Assembly (NCBI GenBank): GCA_037127915.1
Contig: JBAXXL010000014.1
Span: forward strand, 1-64,000
DNA from: JBAXXL01 sp037127915
GTDB lineage: Bacteria; Bacteroidota; Ignavibacteria; Kapaibacteriales; UBA2268
DNA: 64,000 bases
Direction: 5' to 3'
The number at the start of each line of letters is the position of its first letter. Within the stretch, counting starts at the first letter, position 1. Below the pieces are notes generated by a model. It ran no database searches and was not told the origin of the DNA. It worked only from the letters and a program-made list of their open reading frames with translations. The translations under genes were made by a program, and so were the position numbers. This document shows positions 60,008 through 64,000 of this stretch, in pieces.

Positions 60008-61123
60008 CTATTTCCCCATAAACTCTTTTATTTTATCAACTACATAACTGATTTGTTCATCTGATATTTCAGGAAACATTGGCAATGAAATCAAGCAATC
60101 GGCGGCTTTTTCTGTTTCAGGGAAATCACCCGCTTTGTGTTCCAGAAAACTGTAGGCTCCTTGCAGATGCACCGGTATCGGATAATGCAAACCGCTCGCG
60201 ATATCGGCATTTTGTAAATAATCCATTAAGCCGTCGCGCATTTCTTTGTTCGGTAATTTAAGTTCGAACAAATGCCAGACAGGTTGAGAATAAGCGGGTA
60301 CAAATGGAGGTGTCAAACCTTCTATATGCTTCAAACCTTCAGTGTATTTTTCGGCGGCTGTACGTCTCAAAGCGTTCCAATCTTCCAAATGTCGGAGTTT
60401 AACACCCAAAACAGCACCTTGTATGCCATCCATCCTGTAATTATATCCGATTGCAGTATGTATATATTTCTGCGGTTGTGAGTGATTGCGCAATAAACGG
60501 ATTTTCTCTGCAAATTCATCATTATTTGTGGTTACCAATCCGCCTTCGCCGAAAGCACCAAGGTTTTTGCCGGGGTAAAATGAAAAACATCCCAAATCAC
60601 CCATACTACCGCAAGGATTGCCGTTATATAATGCACCATGAGATTGCGCTGTGTCCTCAATTACGATAAGTTTATGCTTCTTAGCTACTTCTAGTATTGG
60701 GTCCATATCAGCGGTTTGTCCATATAAGTGAACCGGTATAATCGCTTTAGTCCGCGGTGTGATTTTTCTTTCAATCTCGGCAGGGTCAATTGTGTATGTC
60801 ATTGGGTCTATATCGACAAATACAGGTTTAGCTCCCACGTACGAAATCGCCCAAGTTGTTGATACAAAGGTGTGCGGAGTAGTAATAACTTCGTCTCCGG
60901 CTTTGACACCGGCGGCAAGTAATGCTAAGTGTAAAGCGGAAGTCCCGCTGTTGCAAGCAACGGCGTGTTTTACACCTATATATTCAGCAAAGCGCTTTTC
61001 GAAATCGTCAACAGCAAAACCCAAAGCAAACGCTGTTTTATTTAATACTTCAGAAATCGCTGAATCTATTTCGTCTTTTATTGATAAGTAATTGATTTTC
61101 AAGTCTAAAAAAGGTACTTTCAT
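60008..61123 (-). CDS. DegT/DnrJ/EryC1/StrS aminotransferase
   Basis: A 371-residue PLP sugar aminotransferase. The PLP lysine is Lys186 in SFYPGKNLGAFGEGG; Asp157 and Gln160 lie in EDTAQSHGA. Typical sequence NSGTSALHLALLAAGVKAGDEVITTPHTF. It moves an amino group to a keto-sugar nucleotide for surface polysaccharide. No other sugar gene flanks it; the acyltransferase at the window edge may be related. Substrate not fixed. Confidence 0.93.
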   Translation of the reverse strand: MKVPFLDLKINYLSIKDEIDSAISEVLNKTAFALGFAVDDFEKRFAEYIGVKHAVACNSGTSALHLALLAAGVKAGDEVITTPHTFVSTTWAISYVGAKPVFVDIDPMTYTIDPAEIERKITPRTKAIIPVHLYGQTADMDPILEVAKKHKLIVIEDTAQSHGALYNGNPCGSMGDLGCFSFYPGKNLGAFGEGGLVTTNNDEFAEKIRLLRNHSQPQKYIHTAIGYNYRMDGIQGAVLGVKLRHLEDWNALRRTAAEKYTEGLKHIEGLTPPFVPAYSQPVWHLFELKLPNKEMRDGLMDYLQNADIASGLHYPIPVHLQGAYSFLEHKAGDFPETEKAADCLISLPMFPEISDEQISYVVDKIKEFMGK

Positions 61124-61269
61124 CTCTATTCCATTTATGATTAATATTATTTATCAAAATTAAGAATTTTTTTTCTAATAAAAACATATAATGAAACATT
61201 TCTTTTGCTAATTTAAAAGCGTGGAAAAATGAATGATGTATTTCAAACGTTTCGTAACTTATAATGGTT

Positions 61270-62148
61270 TTATTCCTTCAAGGCTTTCATCACTTCTTCC
61301 GGTGCTTCTTCTTGTGGATAATGTCCAATTCCTTCGAGTTTAATTACTTTCGGATTGTTCCAATTAGCCAACCAATAATTCAGTTCTTTTTCCCTAAATG
61401 CCATATCTTTCATACCCCAAACGAATGTTGTGGGAATTGAGTTGATTTTTTCACGCTGTTGCCAGAGGCTATCCAACCACTTGCCTGATCCGACGACCTC
61501 TCTTGGAAAAACATAACAGCCTTTTCTGTCCTTTTTTGTGGCTAAATGTTTGTAATAATGTCTATGAACGCTCTTAGTGAATGCTTTTTTATTTCCTACT
61601 ACTTGTGGTAAAAAGTATTTGGCAAACATATTGATGTTTGTTATTAAAAAACGTCCTAATGCTCCACCCATTAAACCGCTGAATTTTTGAAAATATGGAT
61701 CATTTTCTACAGACCACAAATAAGTATTTAGAATAACCAATTTCTTGATTTTTTCAGGATGTTTTAATGCATAAGCCAGACCGATAGGTCCACCCCAATC
61801 ATTGAATACCAAAGTTATGTTTTCTAAATTTAAACTGTCCATAAACAATTCGAAATTTTTAGCTTGATTTATTGGCAAATAATCAAATTCATAAGGTTTG
61901 TCCGATAGACCAAATCCGATATGGTCAATGGCGATACACCTATGTGTTTTCGACATTTCAGAAATAATTTTTCTAAATTCAAAACTCCAACCAGGATTGC
62001 CGTGAACCATCACAATCGGGTCGCCCTGACCTTCATCCACATAATGCATCCTGCCAATCGGTAATTGGAAGTAATTACTCTTGAAGGGATATTCTTTTCT
62101 ATCCAACCATTTTGGATAATTTGTGTCTTGCGTGTTTACTGGTTTCAT
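61270..62148 (-). CDS. Alpha/beta hydrolase, haloalkane-dehalogenase-like
   Basis: A 292-residue alpha/beta hydrolase. The nucleophile is Asp117 in VFNDWGGPIG, with Trp118 next to it; the oxyanion-side motif is HGNPGWS (49-55) with Asn51; the catalytic His is in GIGHYPQEEAPEE near the end. Asp-Trp and HGN are the hallmark of haloalkane dehalogenases, which hydrolyse C-halogen bonds; esterases use Ser. The substrate may differ. It lies downstream of an ECF sigma gene on the same strand. Confidence 0.83.
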   Translation of the reverse strand: MKPVNTQDTNYPKWLDRKEYPFKSNYFQLPIGRMHYVDEGQGDPIVMVHGNPGWSFEFRKIISEMSKTHRCIAIDHIGFGLSDKPYEFDYLPINQAKNFELFMDSLNLENITLVFNDWGGPIGLAYALKHPEKIKKLVILNTYLWSVENDPYFQKFSGLMGGALGRFLITNINMFAKYFLPQVVGNKKAFTKSVHRHYYKHLATKKDRKGCYVFPREVVGSGKWLDSLWQQREKINSIPTTFVWGMKDMAFREKELNYWLANWNNPKVIKLEGIGHYPQEEAPEEVMKALKE

Positions 62149-62223
62149 ATTTAACTCTTCTTTGAAGTTTAAAAACTACATTTATTACTTTAGACGTAAT
62201 AGTAATTCAAAACGGTCGAAAAT

Positions 62224-63003
62224 TTATTTATCTTCGATAGCTTCTCTCAGCAACTGCAAAATGGTGTCCTCAAGATTAGCTCCATTGCTTTCCAAAGGAT
62301 TGATTTTATTAATCAATTTGAAGCGAATGTCAAGGTTGGTTCTTGAAGAATTTTCTTGCGAAAATCCATATTTTTGGATTTTTGCTGCGGAATCGGATAT
62401 TCCTTGAAGAGTATCGTTTAATTCAGCGCATTGGTAACAAATTCCATTTTTGTTAATCATTGCACAGCGATTTTCGTATCTGGTTTGAAGTTGATTCCTT
62501 GCATCGTGGAGCAAATGCTTTACGACACCTTCGGTTTTATCAATTATATTGGCAATTTCTTGCCTTTTGAAATTATAAAATTCTTTTAGAATAATAGCAA
62601 TCTGTTGCTCCAATTTTAAGTTTTTTGCTATACAAGTAAAGCAATAGTTAATATGCTCTTCAATCCCAAAGCTATGTATTTTCTGGCTGTGAAAACTTGA
62701 AATAAGTCTTTTTTGGCAGTCAACATTGCTCATTGTATATTCTTTGCACTTATCTTGCGCATCTAATTCCCAACGTCTTTTTACTCTTTGATTATCTCGA
62801 GCAAGATTTGTTGCTATAGCGAATACCCAGGTTTTAAAACTCGATTGCCCTTTGAAAGTTCCAATTTTATCGTTAACCCTGAGAAATGTATCGTGCAACA
62901 AATCTTCGGAATCCAATTTATTACCGGATACACGGTACAAATACGATTTCAGGTTCCCTTGCATAGCTAAAAATTCATTTTCTAAGTCAATTGATGTGTT
63001 CAT
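62224..63003 (-). CDS. ECF sigma factor with cysteine-rich additions
   Basis: A 259-residue sigma-70 protein. Region 2 (~20-85) has DSEDLLHDTFLRVNDKIGTF and SFKTWVFAIATNLARDNQR; region 4 (~145-200) has LEQQIAIILKEFYNFKRQEIANIIDKTEGVVKHLL. Between them is a CFTC motif; after region 4 is a ~60-residue tail with RCAMINKNGICYQCAELND. Such C-x2-C placements may bind metal or sense redox. This form is known in related genomes but poorly studied. Upstream of the hydrolase, perhaps its regulator. Confidence 0.82.
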   Translation of the reverse strand: MNTSIDLENEFLAMQGNLKSYLYRVSGNKLDSEDLLHDTFLRVNDKIGTFKGQSSFKTWVFAIATNLARDNQRVKRRWELDAQDKCKEYTMSNVDCQKRLISSFHSQKIHSFGIEEHINYCFTCIAKNLKLEQQIAIILKEFYNFKRQEIANIIDKTEGVVKHLLHDARNQLQTRYENRCAMINKNGICYQCAELNDTLQGISDSAAKIQKYGFSQENSSRTNLDIRFKLINKINPLESNGANLEDTILQLLREAIEDK

Positions 63004-63094
63004 AGTTATTTTACAAATATTACAAAAACTTTTCTTCTTAGACGAATATGATATCTAAATTGGTCGAAGAAAATTATTCAAAAAAATTTCTCTT

Positions 63095-64000
63095 TTAGGA
63101 TTCTTCAACCTTTCCAAATTCGTATTTTTTTTTCTTAAAAAGTAATTTCATTCTTCCGGCTAATTTTTGGGGCCAATTTTTATCCATACATGGCTTCTCT
63201 ATAAATTTAAAGTAAATGGCAGATGGTATTAATAAAAGTGGAATGCAAATAACGGTAAATAGTAATAAATTTGGTATTATATGATTAGAAATTATAAAGT
63301 ACTTGCTAATATTTGCAAAGGCTGACGTTATAGGAGCGTGAATCAAATAAATCGAATAACACATACCACCAATTACCGTAATATATTTATTGGTGAAAAA
63401 ACTTTTGCCAAAGCCATTTATTAAAACAGAATAATATAAGCCAAAAATCCCGAACAGAAATATATACTGATTAAGCAAGCTCACCTTGTAATCGAAATAC
63501 AATAGGCATATCAAGGATAGTGTACCCAAGATGATAGAGAAAATTTTGGGGATATTGATTCGCTTCTTATCTAAGTACATATCAACTAGCAAAAATCCCA
63601 AAAAGAAAAATTGCAGAAAGTAATAAACCGTTGTTGTTTTTGGGAAATAAACGAGATGAAGTAAAGGGATTCCCAAAATTAAAGCTACAAAAGAAAGCCT
63701 TCTATAAAGTTTGGTCAGCCGGAAAACTTGAACAAAAAATATGGCAAAAATATAAAACTGTATTTCGACCTCGAGCGACCATAAAACAGAATTGACAAAA
63801 TAACCCAGGTCATTGAAAATTATATTATTCGCATAAATCATAGACGCCAGAACACTTGGCAATCCGTGGGATAAAGTATTTTGATGAGCTAAAAGCTGGA
63901 TAACAAAAAAGAGAATAAGAGCAATAAAATATGGCGGTTCTAATCTTGTGACTCGTCTTAAGAAATAATTTTTTAGTTTAACTTTCTTTTCACCGTTTAT
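63095..64000 (-). CDS. Acyltransferase family 3, truncated by window edge
   Basis: An open frame runs from the stop at 63095 to the right edge without a start, so the N-terminus is missing (302 codons seen). The upstream part reads LKNYFLRRVTRLEPPYF, the RR-x-x-R motif of membrane O-acyltransferases, followed by many membrane helices, SVLWSLEVEIQFYIF, and FIEKPCMDKNWPQK near the end. Such proteins acetylate or acylate surface sugars. Apparent starts inside (63862, a TTG) are not genuine. Confidence 0.88.
   Translation of the reverse strand: MNGEKKVKLKNYFLRRVTRLEPPYFIALILFFVIQLLAHQNTLSHGLPSVLASMIYANNIIFNDLGYFVNSVLWSLEVEIQFYIFAIFFVQVFRLTKLYRRLSFVALILGIPLLHLVYFPKTTTVYYFLQFFFLGFLLVDMYLDKKRINIPKIFSIILGTLSLICLLYFDYKVSLLNQYIFLFGIFGLYYSVLINGFGKSFFTNKYITVIGGMCYSIYLIHAPITSAFANISKYFIISNHIIPNLLLFTVICIPLLLIPSAIYFKFIEKPCMDKNWPQKLAGRMKLLFKKKKYEFGKVEES

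Overview
The window is AT-rich DNA from a member of the Bacteroidota/Chlorobiota/Ignavibacteriota group, possibly an uncultivated one. Evidence: three proteins end in type A sorting tails of the type IX secretion system (26361-29120, 46357-46848, 50188-52089). Promoter-like sites match the Bacteroidota pattern TTTG-N19/20-TAnnTTTG. There is a serine-palmitoyltransferase-like enzyme, and two proteins have TANFOR-like beta-sandwich fronts. I see no rRNA, tRNA, CRISPR array, prophage or intact transposase.

Layout. 0.5-11.8 kb is mostly housekeeping: M16 peptidase, RecO, BatA, a Memo-like protein, NuoK, HicAB, TrmB, DeoC, NuoC, a Mla-type ATPase and an MTH1187-type protein. The two nuo genes stand alone. 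11.8-13.1 kb is a palindrome-rich island around a RelE-type toxin-antitoxin pair. 13-18.3 kb, minus strand, holds spt-like, rpmI, rplT, pheS, sdaA and galE, with a good promoter just before rpmI. 18.4-23.9 kb holds hutU, an ECF sigma factor, rpe, purD and two four-helix-bundle paralogues, one broken by a single nonsense codon. 24-29.1 kb is an accessory stretch of small membrane and lipoproteins and a large secreted Asp-box protein.

29.4-35.2 kb is a carbohydrate locus: a GT4 glycosyltransferase fused to a helical-barrel domain, a GH130 enzyme, a second GT4 and a second, longer GH130 enzyme. It looks like a mannoside synthesis/phosphorolysis module. 35.6-43.6 kb is a three-gene surface locus (TANFOR-like protein, PKD-like repeat protein, TANFOR-like outer-membrane barrel) that shares domains between its members. 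44.6-46.0 kb is a minimal arsR-acr3 arsenic operon. 46.3-52.1 kb encodes a small T9SS cargo, two tandem DUF1566 paralogues and a secreted PHP-fold protein. 54.5-59.8 kb is a tight operon of outer-membrane proteins and lipoproteins ending in a PD40/OmpA-like protein. The rest holds a DegT-type aminotransferase, a haloalkane-dehalogenase-like hydrolase, a cysteine-bearing ECF sigma factor and an acyltransferase cut by the window edge.

The most interesting non-coding signals are two diverged copies, about 50 kb apart, of a 130-131 bp MITE-like element whose stems covary around a constant apical loop (AAATCAATGAC), and a ~95 bp terminator-bearing repeat found behind acr3 and again at 35.4 kb. The best candidates for an undescribed protein system are the GH130/GT4 locus, the TANFOR/PKD locus and the 54.5-59.8 kb operon; none of their functions can be settled from sequence alone.
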